From assembly GCA_029782365.1 (NCBI GenBank), contig JAKOUW010000076.1, positions 186,001 through 250,000 of the forward strand: a stretch of DNA of 64,000 nucleotides, read 5' to 3'. This document shows, one piece after another, positions 8,492 through 16,680 of this stretch. A program made the translations under genes and the position numbers. The notes beneath the pieces were generated by a model, which was given only the letters and a program-made list of their open reading frames with translations, searched no databases and was not told where the DNA came from. The stretch is from Chloroflexota bacterium. Lineage in GTDB: Bacteria > Chloroflexota > Anaerolineae > Anaerolineales > UBA4823. Position 1 is the first letter of the stretch; each line of letters opens with the position of its first letter.

Positions 8492-8492
8492 A

Positions 8493-8521
8493 AGGGGCTG
8501 CGCCTTTTTTGGACAGCCCCT
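8493..8521. terminator. hairpin between convergent genes
   Basis: AGGGGCTG and CAGCCCCT pair over 8 bp around a 13-base loop containing T6. It begins 2 bases after the lipoprotein stop (8491) and faces the end of korB (8530), so it could terminate both. No clear T-run follows on either strand. Confidence 0.45.
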
Positions 8522-8529
8522 CAAACTTG

Positions 8530-9579
8530 TTAGAACATCAGGGAATTGATTGTATCGATTGATTCGCGCGATGGCCGCAAGCGATCGCTCGATAGACGGT
8601 TTAATGCTTCGTCTGGCAAGTCGTATTGTTCCAAGAGATTGGCAGGGTTTGGGTCGTAGAAGATTAACCCGGTCAGTAACCACTGCTTTCGGTTCGCCTC
8701 TTCCAGAATTTGCATTGCATTGGCTCTCTGCGTAGGGTCATAATCTCGCTCGAGTTTCTTGAGAATTATTTGCGAGCCGTCGTGCATGGTAACTTCGCGT
8801 ATTTCTCCATCTTCGTAATCAACCATGATTTCATCTGCTTTTGGGACAAAAGCCAAATCATGCAGTGCTACTTCATGATCTTTGCCCCAGGCATATGAGT
8901 GCATAGCGGAATCCTCATTATTGAACGTGACACACGGACTGATAATATCCAGGACCGCAATGCCATTGTGGGTCATGGCTGCTTTGATTAGCTCTTTCGC
9001 TTGTTTTGGATCGCCCGCAAAGGAGCGGGCAACAAAGCTGGCATTGCTCACCAGCGCTTCCCAGGCGATATCAATCGGCAAATACGGGTTAGTGCCTTGT
9101 TTCTTAAGCTGTAACCCGCGTTCAGCGGTCGCAGAGAACTGTCCCTTCGTCAAGCCATATACGCCATTATTTTCTACAATATAGACCATCGGGACATTAC
9201 GACGGATCATATGTTTAAACTGGCCCATGCCAATGCTGGCAGAATCGCCGTCGCCCGAGACACCGATCCCGTGGACTGTGTGATCACCAAATAATGCCCC
9301 CGTAGCCAGAGAAGGCATGCGCCCATGCAGCCCATTGAAACCAAATGAGCGGCTTAGAAAGTAGGTGGGGCTTTTACTGGAGCAGCCAATACCTGAGAAT
9401 TTGACAACATTCTCTGGCACCAGGTTCAGCTCATAGGCTGCAGCAATAATTTGGCTGGCGATTGAATTATGACCGCAGCCCTGGCAGAGTGTACTGGGTA
9501 GGCCGCGGTAATCATTCTTGGTAAGACCCGCAAGGTTTACCTGAGCGCGCGGCGCTTGTGCGGTTATTTGATCGGACAT
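8530..9579 (-). CDS. korB: 2-oxoacid:ferredoxin oxidoreductase, beta subunit
   Basis: 349 residues. I start at ATG 9579 with AAGGAG upstream; a longer frame running into korA is not needed. The thiamine diphosphate site is clear: SGDGDSASIGMGQFKHMIRRN and VENNGVYGLTKGQ give the GDG...NN motif. Early cysteines in LCQGCGHNSI and GIGCSSK suit the Fe-S cluster of the beta subunit. With KorA it decarboxylates a 2-oxoacid (2-oxoglutarate most likely) to the acyl-CoA while reducing ferredoxin, or runs in reverse. The gene begins 2 bases after the korA stop, so translation is coupled. Confidence 0.9.
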   Translation of the reverse strand: MSDQITAQAPRAQVNLAGLTKNDYRGLPSTLCQGCGHNSIASQIIAAAYELNLVPENVVKFSGIGCSSKSPTYFLSRSFGFNGLHGRMPSLATGALFGDHTVHGIGVSGDGDSASIGMGQFKHMIRRNVPMVYIVENNGVYGLTKGQFSATAERGLQLKKQGTNPYLPIDIAWEALVSNASFVARSFAGDPKQAKELIKAAMTHNGIAVLDIISPCVTFNNEDSAMHSYAWGKDHEVALHDLAFVPKADEIMVDYEDGEIREVTMHDGSQIILKKLERDYDPTQRANAMQILEEANRKQWLLTGLIFYDPNPANLLEQYDLPDEALNRLSSDRLRPSRESIDTINSLMF

Positions 9580-9581
9580 AG

Positions 9582-11417
9582 CTATTTCTCCTTCGCAAGG
9601 AACGCATCGACTACCCATTTTGCCGTGAGAGGCATACCGTCAAGATGGGCAAGGGATATTAATGACAATACATATTCTGGGTTGTCGAGTGAAAGAAGTT
9701 GGAACATTTGTCCATCGCGGTTGAGCTCGACAACAAAATTCTTTTCGTGGGCAGCAATGAACTCCTTCACTTCCGGAGAGAAAGGAACTGCTTTGATTTG
9801 CATATAATCAGTTTCCAAACCATACTTTGTACTGAGAATATGGCGGGCTTCGTGAAGTGCTGAGTCGGTTGAGCCAAAGGCAATGAACCCAATTTTCTGG
9901 CCTGTGGATTCGATACATGGAGAGGGGACCATTGTGCGAGCAGTTTCCATTTTCTTCTTTAAACGCGCCATATTGCGTTCCCAAACTTCAGGAGATTCGC
10001 TGTATTTTGCATCTTCGTTATGGCCGGTGCCACGGGTGAAATAAGCTGCTGCCGGGTGGCGGTTGCCCACTACTGTGCGGTATGGAATGCCGTCGCCATC
10101 GATGTCTCGATAGCGCCCCCAGTTACCCTGCAAATTTTCAAGATCTGTCTCCCATAGGACTTTGCCCCGATCCATCGGTGCATCTGGATACTGGAATTTT
10201 TTCGTTTTCCATTGATTCATCCCAAAATCCAGATCACTGAGAATTAATACAGGAGTCTGCAGACGCTCAGCAATGTCAAATGCTTTCCATCCAAACTCAA
10301 AACACTCTGTGACAGAGCCAGGCAGCAGCACTACCTGTTGGGTGTCGCCATGCCCCATGATTGCCGCGAAAGTTAAATCAGCCTGGGCTGTGCGGGTGGG
10401 CAGGCCGGTTGAAGGACCAACCCTTTGAATATCCCAGATGACGATCGGGACTTCAGCAAAATACGCCAAGCCAACATATTCGGCCATCAAACTAAGACCT
10501 GGGCCTGATGTGGAGGTCATAGAGCGCAAACCAGCCCAACCGGCGCCGGTGACCATACCAACCGCCGCCAACTCGTCCTCAGCCTGGACAACTGCAGTCG
10601 TTGTGCGACCGGTTACCGGGTCTTTTCTTAATTGGGGAATAAATTCATTAACTGCCTCAGCCAGGCTGGTTGCCGGCGTAATCGGGTACCAGGCAAGGAA
10701 TTGAATTCCGCCATACAATGAGCCCAAGGCTGCTGCTGTATTTCCGTCTGTCATAATGCATTCATCGCAGGCTTCTTGCATCGGTTCCACCCAGAAGGGA
10801 TCCGATTTTGTCAGGTTAGTTTGAGCCCAATCAAAAGCCATTTTAACGACGCCGAAATTCAGATCGATCGGTTTTTGCTTGCCTTTAAAGTGAAAAGTCA
10901 ACGCAGCCAGAATCTTCTCCATGTCGATGCCGATCATATAGGCCAGCACGCCAACATATACCATATTGGCAATGTAATCGCGTAAATTCGATGGCGCGCC
11001 AGACGCCACTACCAGTTTCTTGACTGGCATAGGATAAACCGAAATATCGGTGCGGTTTATCGGCTGGCGGATCGACTCGTCATAAAAGAATGCCCCGCCC
11101 GGTTGGACAGAGGCAATATCCCTGGTAAATGATTCGGGATTAAGAGTGATGACAATTTCTTGTTCATCGCGCCGCGCCAAAAAACCATCTTTATTCACGC
11201 GAATGGTGTACCAGGTTGGCAGCCCCTGTATATTAGAGGGAAATAAATTCTTGCCAGACACGGGGATGCCCATTTTAAACAAAGACCGAAGAATTGTGGC
11301 ATTGGATGTCTGTGAACCAGATCCATTTACTGTCGCCACGGTAATGCTGAAGTCATTCACCACCCGCTCGATGGCTTCACCTGACATAACTGAAGAAACT
11401 GCTTCTGTAGGGCTCAT
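9582..11417 (-). CDS. korA: 2-oxoacid:ferredoxin oxidoreductase, fused gamma-alpha subunit
   Basis: 611 residues, AAGGAG 5 bases before the ATG. The first ~190 residues are the gamma domain (VATVNGSGSQTSNATILRSL and QEIVITLNPES). From about 215 to 460 is the pyrimidine-binding alpha domain (TDGNTAAALGSLYGGIQFLAWYP split by GG, then VQAEDELAAVGMVTGAGWAG and STSGPGLSLM). The remainder is the transketolase C-terminal-like domain. Gamma-alpha fusion is usual for KorA-type enzymes. In an anaerobe this enzyme links central carbon metabolism to ferredoxin. A GntR-type regulator lies 86 bases upstream on the same strand. Substrate (2-oxoglutarate versus another 2-oxoacid) is inferred. Confidence 0.9.
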   Translation of the reverse strand: MSPTEAVSSVMSGEAIERVVNDFSITVATVNGSGSQTSNATILRSLFKMGIPVSGKNLFPSNIQGLPTWYTIRVNKDGFLARRDEQEIVITLNPESFTRDIASVQPGGAFFYDESIRQPINRTDISVYPMPVKKLVVASGAPSNLRDYIANMVYVGVLAYMIGIDMEKILAALTFHFKGKQKPIDLNFGVVKMAFDWAQTNLTKSDPFWVEPMQEACDECIMTDGNTAAALGSLYGGIQFLAWYPITPATSLAEAVNEFIPQLRKDPVTGRTTTAVVQAEDELAAVGMVTGAGWAGLRSMTSTSGPGLSLMAEYVGLAYFAEVPIVIWDIQRVGPSTGLPTRTAQADLTFAAIMGHGDTQQVVLLPGSVTECFEFGWKAFDIAERLQTPVLILSDLDFGMNQWKTKKFQYPDAPMDRGKVLWETDLENLQGNWGRYRDIDGDGIPYRTVVGNRHPAAAYFTRGTGHNEDAKYSESPEVWERNMARLKKKMETARTMVPSPCIESTGQKIGFIAFGSTDSALHEARHILSTKYGLETDYMQIKAVPFSPEVKEFIAAHEKNFVVELNRDGQMFQLLSLDNPEYVLSLISLAHLDGMPLTAKWVVDAFLAKEK

Positions 11418-11503
11418 AGCTCTCCTTTTCGAGGTTTATCGAACATTATGCAACCAGATGCATGCAATGAACAAATATTACGCATAGAAATTCGCTTTTG
11501 CGA

Positions 11504-12190
11504 TTACTTTATTGATCCCTGGCGGTGGAACAACAAATCCTTGTGTGTAACCAGCGCGGTGTAACCAGCCGCATAATTGCCAGAGCAGATCGCATCAACC
11601 ATTTGTTGGTGGTAATGCCAAACTTCTTGTAAATAGGATAAATCTGTGTACACATTCAAACCGATAGCTTCGTAAGAATCCCAATAGGCTTCTAAAATTC
11701 CTAATACAAAAGGATTATCTAAGCGGCGATATATCAATAAATGGAGCTGGCGATGATCTTCATGAGGAATTTGGACAACGGGGCTGTTCAATTTTGCCAG
11801 GGCGCGCGCAATTAGAGTCTGTAGATCCGCTTTATCGCTATCGTTTAGCTTGCGAACAGCTTCATCCCAATAGCATGCCTCAAGATGATTCCGTAAATCG
11901 GCAAATGCTTCAAATGATAATGGGGACCTTCTGATGGCGTACGATAAACTTTGCTGCACAGCCGGGAAAAATGAATAAGGTAAGCGACGAATGCCGGTGC
12001 GCGGTTTCACTTCAACCAGTCCAAGAGCGCGTGCTACTTCAAGCTGTTCCCGCAGAACAGAAAGGCCTACACCCAGCTCTTTGCTCAGATCATTCAAAGC
12101 TGGAATGCGCTCTTCAGGATCATTCAATCCTGCAGAAGCTAAATATTCCAGGAAAGGGGAAGATTGTGAGCCGCGTAACATCTTATTCAT
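11504..12190 (-). CDS. GntR-family regulator with FCD ligand-binding domain
   Basis: 228 residues from ATG 12190. A longer frame back to 12250 would run through the promoter and operator described at 12198-12258, so I reject it. Residues about 20-75 are a winged helix (IPALNDLSKELGVGLSVLREQ, then ALGLVEVKPRTGIRR). The helical C-terminal half is FCD-like: LRNHLEACYWDEA, PHEDHRQLHLLIYRRLDNPF, and HYHQQMVDAICSGNYAAGY. Such domains often bind a metal and a carboxylic acid through His residues, and these are present. The gene precedes korA on the same strand, so it may both autoregulate and control 2-oxoacid oxidation; the effector is unknown. Confidence 0.85.
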   Translation of the reverse strand: MNKMLRGSQSSPFLEYLASAGLNDPEERIPALNDLSKELGVGLSVLREQLEVARALGLVEVKPRTGIRRLPYSFFPAVQQSLSYAIRRSPLSFEAFADLRNHLEACYWDEAVRKLNDSDKADLQTLIARALAKLNSPVVQIPHEDHRQLHLLIYRRLDNPFVLGILEAYWDSYEAIGLNVYTDLSYLQEVWHYHQQMVDAICSGNYAAGYTALVTHKDLLFHRQGSIK

Positions 12191-12197
12191 CTTACCT

Positions 12198-12258
12198 ATC
12201 TTATTAATCTGATCATTCGGATTAATAAGATTATAACACGTATCCGCCAATTTTTCAA
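12198..12258 (-). promoter_or_regulatory. promoter and palindromic operator of the GntR-type gene
   Basis: On the minus strand, TTGAAA (12258-12253), a 17-bp spacer and TATAAT (12235-12230) form a strong promoter. Just downstream, ATCTTATTAATC (12198-12209) and its exact reverse complement (12220-12231) form a 12-bp-arm inverted repeat with a 10-bp spacer. It covers the -10 edge and the expected transcription start, a position suited to autorepression. Confidence 0.75.
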
Positions 12259-12401
12259 CTGGAACTTAAATGAAAATTTTCCCTAAATAAAAATAAGCAT
12301 TCAGTCCAACGAAACGATAGTTCGTATTTCGTTATAGAGAATAGGGAAATTTAAGCAGCTTATTTCTGTTATCTACGGATAGAAGAGATTTCTGCGAAAT
12401 A

Positions 12402-13580
12402 TTAGATCCCGTTATTTAATATATTTACTGCAGAGCTGGCCATCAAGCCGGCTGCAATGGGTAAAGATGCTTCATCAATGTCAAACTTTGGATGGTGATG
12501 GGGGGCGTTTTTACCGGTTTCCTGATTGGCTGATCCAACCATAAAATAACAGCCCGGGATGCGATCCATCACAAACGCCATATCCTCTGAACCCATTGTG
12601 GAAAACGTGGTATCGATTTGAACACCTGGGGCCAACCTGGCGATTTGCTGGACTTTTTCCGTCACAGCGTCAGCGTTGAATAAGGCAGGGGTGCTGGGTA
12701 TCAATTGGATTTCCGCCTGGCAGCCGAGGCTAGCCGCGATTCCCTGGTTGATCTGTTGGAAGCGTTCCAATACCACGGCGCGCACTTCTGGTTTAAACGT
12801 GCGAATTGTTCCCCGAAATTCAACCTGGGGTGGGATGACATTGAATGCATCTCCCCCGTGGATGGCGGTGACACTCAGGACAGCAGTCTCAACGGGAGGA
12901 ACATTGCGTGAAACCACACTTTGTAAGGCAGAGATTATTTGGGCGGACGCTACTACAGGGTCTACTGCCAGGTTGGGTATAGCTCCATGCCCACCTTTGC
13001 CTTTTATGACCACATAAAATTCCTCTGCAGCAGCCATAATGTAACCCTTCGATATCCCCAACCACCCTAAAGGTTTATTGTTCCAGACATGTAAAGACAA
13101 AGCATAATCAGGACGAGGATTTTCTAATATGCCATCCTTGATCATGCCTTCCGCACCGCCTAAACCTTCTTCGGCGGGTTGGAACATAAATTTTACACGG
13201 CCATTTATATCTTCCTTATGCGTGTTGAGTAATCTGGCGACTGTTAATCCAATCGATGTATGGGCATCGTGTCCGCAGGCGTGCATCACACCTGTATTTT
13301 CGGATGCATACTCAGCACCTGTTTCCTCGACAATAGGAAGAGCATCCATATCAAAGCGGATGAGCAAAGTGGGCCCTGGTTTGCTGCCTTCCAGCAAGCC
13401 TACCACTCCCGTTTTACCGACCCCGGTGGTCACTTCCATACCCAGCGAGGTCAATTCACGCGCAACAATACCTGCAGTGCGGAATTCGTGATAGCCCAAT
13501 TCTGGGTGGCGGTGAAAATCACGCCGCATGGAGCGGGTATATTCGAATAATTCGTTGGCCTCATGAAAAAAATCGACCAT
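12402..13580 (-). CDS. M20-family amidohydrolase (hippuricase/N-acyl-amino-acid type)
   Basis: 392 residues, AAGGAAT upstream of the ATG. HRHPELGYHE near the N-terminus, MHACGHDAHTSIGL (metal ligands) at about 99-112, and FQPAEEG (catalytic and metal-binding Glu) at about 138-144 are the classic set for the M20D amidohydrolase family. A dimerisation domain (about 185-300) includes KGKGGHGAIPN. These enzymes remove acyl groups from amino acids or related amides with two divalent metals. The PIG-L deacetylase gene lies 14 bases upstream on the same strand, suggesting a shared pathway for N-acylated compounds. The true substrate is unknown. Confidence 0.88.
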   Translation of the reverse strand: MVDFFHEANELFEYTRSMRRDFHRHPELGYHEFRTAGIVARELTSLGMEVTTGVGKTGVVGLLEGSKPGPTLLIRFDMDALPIVEETGAEYASENTGVMHACGHDAHTSIGLTVARLLNTHKEDINGRVKFMFQPAEEGLGGAEGMIKDGILENPRPDYALSLHVWNNKPLGWLGISKGYIMAAAEEFYVVIKGKGGHGAIPNLAVDPVVASAQIISALQSVVSRNVPPVETAVLSVTAIHGGDAFNVIPPQVEFRGTIRTFKPEVRAVVLERFQQINQGIAASLGCQAEIQLIPSTPALFNADAVTEKVQQIARLAPGVQIDTTFSTMGSEDMAFVMDRIPGCYFMVGSANQETGKNAPHHHPKFDIDEASLPIAAGLMASSAVNILNNGI

Positions 13581-13594
13581 TTATTCCTTCCTAT

Positions 13595-14350
13595 TTATAG
13601 GAGCATAAGCCGGCGAAAACGCTCTTCGTACCGAGGATTTTCGGGCGTGGAATCTACCGAACGTCGAGAGCGCATCCTTTCAGCAAGTGTTTGAGGATCT
13701 CCAATCTGACTTTTGTGTTCGTACAAAGCGCGGATCTTGGTTTCCCAAAATTCAGTTACATCCAGCACTACATTGGACTCTTGCGGTAGAGAAACCCAGA
13801 TCTCGCGTGGGGTATGCGGTTCCAGGCCTTCGGCAAGTAATTCGGGAAAGAAAAGGCGGTTTCCGGCAGCGGGAAAGGCCGCGTCAAGTACGACCTGTCC
13901 TGCTGCGCGGTGATCGGGATGGTTTAATCGGATGCCGCCGAATGAATATAGGAACAGTGGATCACAGGTGACGAGTATATCTGGTTTTTCCTGGCGAATA
14001 ATGCGGGTTACCTCTAGCCGTAAAGCCAGATCAGGAACAAGATAACCATCGGGATTGGATAGTAAACGTACATTCTTCACACCTAGAACAGACGCTGCCG
14101 CTCTTTGTTCTTCGACCCGGTCCGCGCATAACTGGTCGGGGTGGTAATCGCCCTCCGGAGCTCCTTTATCACCGCATGTCAACAAGCAATAATGGATAGT
14201 ATGGCCTGCGGCTGCCCAGCGCGCCAGCGTCGCTCCACAAAAAAACTCGGGATCATCGGGATGAGCCAGGATAACCAGGATTTTTTGAGGATGTTCCCAG
14301 GCATCAGGCGGGGGTGTCGCTGCTGTCGATGTTGGTGGCGTCGTCGTCAT
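13595..14350 (-). CDS. PIG-L/LmbE-family N-deacetylase
   Basis: 251 residues. AHPDDPEFFCGATLARW at about 30-46 is the family's zinc-binding AHPDD motif with the catalytic Asp, and LNHPDHRAAG provides the HPDH zinc ligands. The family removes N-acetyl groups from amino sugars or related glycosides (for example in mycothiol, bacillithiol and GPI synthesis). The start at 14350 overlaps the end of the preceding ricT gene by 47 bases; GGAG before the ATG supports it, but a start slightly further in is possible because the first 20 residues are Thr/Pro-rich. The M20 amidohydrolase follows directly. Confidence 0.85.
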   Translation of the reverse strand: MTTTPPTSTAATPPPDAWEHPQKILVILAHPDDPEFFCGATLARWAAAGHTIHYCLLTCGDKGAPEGDYHPDQLCADRVEEQRAAASVLGVKNVRLLSNPDGYLVPDLALRLEVTRIIRQEKPDILVTCDPLFLYSFGGIRLNHPDHRAAGQVVLDAAFPAAGNRLFFPELLAEGLEPHTPREIWVSLPQESNVVLDVTEFWETKIRALYEHKSQIGDPQTLAERMRSRRSVDSTPENPRYEERFRRLMLL

Positions 14351-15284
14351 TACTGTTCTCCGATAGTTGCTCTACTTTGGAAGCACCTTTACGTCCACAG
14401 GTGCAGTTTCCATCCGGATGCTTATCACAGCCTTTTTCGGCTTTTTTCTGTAAAGCTTCCAATTCTTCTGCGGGCTGAAGTTCGTGTTTCATAAATTCAG
14501 CCTGGGCACCGCTGGGTAATTCCACGATGACAGATTCCTTGAGAGGCAATACATCAATCACCTTTCCCTCGCCCTGAGGTGTAATGACTCGTTTGCCCCG
14601 TTTGGGAAGCTGTTTTCGTGCTTCTGTATATTGCTCATATTCGTAGACGAGGCAGCAACGCAATCTGCCGCACATACCCGTAATTTCGGTCGGTGTGAGC
14701 GATATGCCTTGTTCTTTTGCCATCTTTATGGAAACTGGCGAAAACTCGGTTAAAAACGCCGAACAACAACGGTTTTCCAATCCACAAGCGCCCATCCCCC
14801 CAAGGATCTTCGCAACATCCCGCGGGCCGATTAAGTGAAAATCGACTTGCGCATTGGGGTATAAGCGCTGCATAGCCTTACGCAGGTTCCTGAATTCCAT
14901 CTTTTCGCCAGCTTCGTTGCTGTATAATATTGAAAGACGGCTGCCATCGTAAGAGAATTCTGAGGCGACAAATTTCACGCCAACAATATTCATCTCAGAT
15001 GCTTTCGCCCGGCAATTAATCGTCGCTTCTAACTCTTTTTGTTGATAATGATGCTTCAAGATTAGGTCTTGTGCGTTCGCACGCCGTTCTAGGGGTTTCC
15101 AACCCTCAGGGGGACGCTGGTAATTTTCGACTTTTTGAATCATTTGCCCTAATTGTTTACCCCGAGTCGTCTCGACTAAAACATATTCACCCACCTTTAA
15201 ATCTGGAATAGCGCTCGAGTCAAAATGATATATTTTTCCCGCTTTTTGAAAACGAATTCCAACAATAAATCTCTCACTAGCCAT
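14304..15284 (-). CDS. ricT: PSP1-domain protein, RicT/YaaT family
   Basis: 326 residues from ATG 15284, with GGAG about 11 bases upstream; an in-frame TTG at 15308 is the alternative. The PSP1 core is present: KIYHFDSSAIPDLKVGEYVLVET, KVGQ-like GKQLGQM, NIVGVKFVASEF, and the cysteine-rich signature GACGLENRCCSAF plus TGMCGRLRCCLVYE. RicT acts with RicA and RicF as an Fe-S-containing complex that directs RNase Y to transcripts in Bacillus. A cysteine-rich tail (GCDKHPDGNCTCG) adds more potential ligands. The protein is usually encoded near holB; here a PIG-L gene follows instead. Confidence 0.85.
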   Translation of the reverse strand: MASERFIVGIRFQKAGKIYHFDSSAIPDLKVGEYVLVETTRGKQLGQMIQKVENYQRPPEGWKPLERRANAQDLILKHHYQQKELEATINCRAKASEMNIVGVKFVASEFSYDGSRLSILYSNEAGEKMEFRNLRKAMQRLYPNAQVDFHLIGPRDVAKILGGMGACGLENRCCSAFLTEFSPVSIKMAKEQGISLTPTEITGMCGRLRCCLVYEYEQYTEARKQLPKRGKRVITPQGEGKVIDVLPLKESVIVELPSGAQAEFMKHELQPAEELEALQKKAEKGCDKHPDGNCTCGRKGASKVEQLSENSNDDDATNIDSSDTPA

Positions 15285-15396
15285 TCGTATTTTTTCTCCA
15301 ATTCTCAATATTCAACCTTGATTGTACTATATAATATATGTATCTAAAGACTGAGCAAGGATTAAGTCATCTGCAGTTGCTCTAACAGGAAAGATT

Positions 15397-16239
15397 ATGG
15401 ACATTTCTCTTGTAGACGAACAGGCATATTATTTTGTCCCCCAAATTAACCTGGAAGTTGCTCACGACCGTGTTGAACAAAAAAAGGTTCAACTTGCTGG
15501 CGGTACTCTAGGTGCGCTTTTTTCCAGATTGAAACCAGAGGAAGTGCGTTTTCTAGGAGTAGAAAACCGACTTGAGGCTTTCTGGGTGGTTACAATCGTA
15601 TCGCGCACGGTGTACGATCGTACGCGCACGGTCTCGGTGCCTGTGATGGGCAGCGAGGTAAAATCTCTAACCGTGCTGGAACATGAGGTGCCTGTTGAAC
15701 CGAAAGAAAAAGGTGGTCAAATTTCGCTCCCTGCCATCGAGCATTGTCGCGAGGAAACGCAGGTTTCACGCGCTTTCAATGCGCTACAAGGCGAGCCTGT
15801 CGATCCTCAAAAGTATGCCTCCTTTGCCAAAACAGTAATCTCAGATTTGAACACATTTGCCCCTGAAGGAGTTCTGGTTGTCCCACCTCAGTTGCGGGCA
15901 ACAGCGGTTGTCAGGCAGGTGATGAGCGAGGTCATCAAACCAGTTTCAAGCGCTCATACAATCCTTGAAGAAAGGATCGATGTGCAGGCATTAGAGCTAA
16001 ATTTCCGACCAGTTTACGCGTTTGAATACGAAATCGCCGGTAAAGGAAAGCGATCGGTGATTGAATTTAATGGTTTAACCGGAGAAATGAATGGCAGCGG
16101 CAAGAAATTCCAAGATCAATTCAAAGGTATGGTTACACGTGACCTGCTCTTCGATGTAACCGCAGATGCAGTTGGCTTGCTTGTCCCTGGCGGGAGCATA
16201 GCAGTAAAGCTTGTTAGGGCAGTGGTTGACAGAAAATAA
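15397..16239 (+). CDS. conserved-looking protein of unknown function
   Basis: 280 residues, no signal peptide and no clear membrane helix except a mildly hydrophobic C-terminus (VGLLVPGGSIAVKLVRAVV, about 257-275). The middle has a conspicuous run of short beta-like pieces (FWVVTIVSRTVYDRTRTVSV) and a segment REETQVSRAFNALQGEPVDPQ. A later stretch, VYAFEYEIAGKGKRSVIEFN followed by LTGEMNGSGK, resembles the turn of PepSY-like or other protease-inhibitor-like folds, but I cannot assign it. AACAGGAAAG precedes the ATG. It diverges from ricT and ends 4 bases from the stop of a small convergent gene. Confidence 0.6.
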   Translation: MDISLVDEQAYYFVPQINLEVAHDRVEQKKVQLAGGTLGALFSRLKPEEVRFLGVENRLEAFWVVTIVSRTVYDRTRTVSVPVMGSEVKSLTVLEHEVPVEPKEKGGQISLPAIEHCREETQVSRAFNALQGEPVDPQKYASFAKTVISDLNTFAPEGVLVVPPQLRATAVVRQVMSEVIKPVSSAHTILEERIDVQALELNFRPVYAFEYEIAGKGKRSVIEFNGLTGEMNGSGKKFQDQFKGMVTRDLLFDVTADAVGLLVPGGSIAVKLVRAVVDRK

Positions 16240-16243
16240 TGAG

Positions 16244-16453
16244 TTAATTGTATTCGCCGGCGTGTTCAGGATGGGCAAGCCTGGTGATTACCTGGTCGTA
16301 GATTAGTTTACGATGGGTGAGCGCCTCCTGCACTTCTGGAAGCGCACAATTCGCGATCTCTATTCTGAGAGCCTGGCTGTAATCTATCAGGATTTCTTTT
16401 AATAAACTACGCTCTTCTTCATTCAACGAGATTGTGACCATATACTCAGTCAT
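16244..16453 (-). CDS. small helical protein of unknown function
   Basis: 69 residues. GAGAGGTG lies 5 bases before the ATG and a good promoter sits upstream, which supports a real gene. The sequence is mixed-charge and helical (LNEEERSLLKEILIDYSQALRIEIANC), with one cysteine and two histidines near the end. It has no family I recognise. Its stop is 4 bases from the stop of the convergent gene at 15397-16239. Confidence 0.6.
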   Translation of the reverse strand: MTEYMVTISLNEEERSLLKEILIDYSQALRIEIANCALPEVQEALTHRKLIYDQVITRLAHPEHAGEYN

Positions 16454-16495
16454 AAAACACCTCTCAAGGGATTGTGATTTTTATCCCTAATTAAC

Positions 16496-16524
16496 ACTAT
16501 AAACTCTTTTAAGGGTTGAGTCAA
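16496..16524 (-). promoter_or_regulatory. promoter for the 69-residue gene
   Basis: On the minus strand TTGACT (16524-16519) and TATAGT (16501-16496) are separated by 17 bp. Transcription would start near 16489, giving a leader of about 36 nt. Confidence 0.65.
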
Positions 16525-16629
16525 CAATGGGTAATACTCCAAAGCGCCTGAATTATTCTTAAATACTCACGAAAAATCGAGCGCGGCGGTGGAAGTATTT
16601 CACAGCCCAATTCATTGACAGCCCTGATA

Positions 16630-16668
16630 ACAAAAAAGTGGCTGACCAAATCCTTTAGGTCAGCCACT
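16630..16668 (-). terminator. strong intrinsic terminator of the nuo-mrp operon
   Basis: An 11-bp perfect stem (AGTGGCTGACC at 16637-16647 with its complement at 16658-16668) is followed on the minus strand by TTTTTTGTT. It lies 12 bases after the mrp stop codon. This is a textbook Rho-independent terminator. Confidence 0.88.
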
Positions 16669-16680
16669 CGTTTTGCGGAT

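Noticed and set aside
12191..12250. N-terminal extension of the GntR regulator
   Set aside because: It would lie across the promoter and operator.
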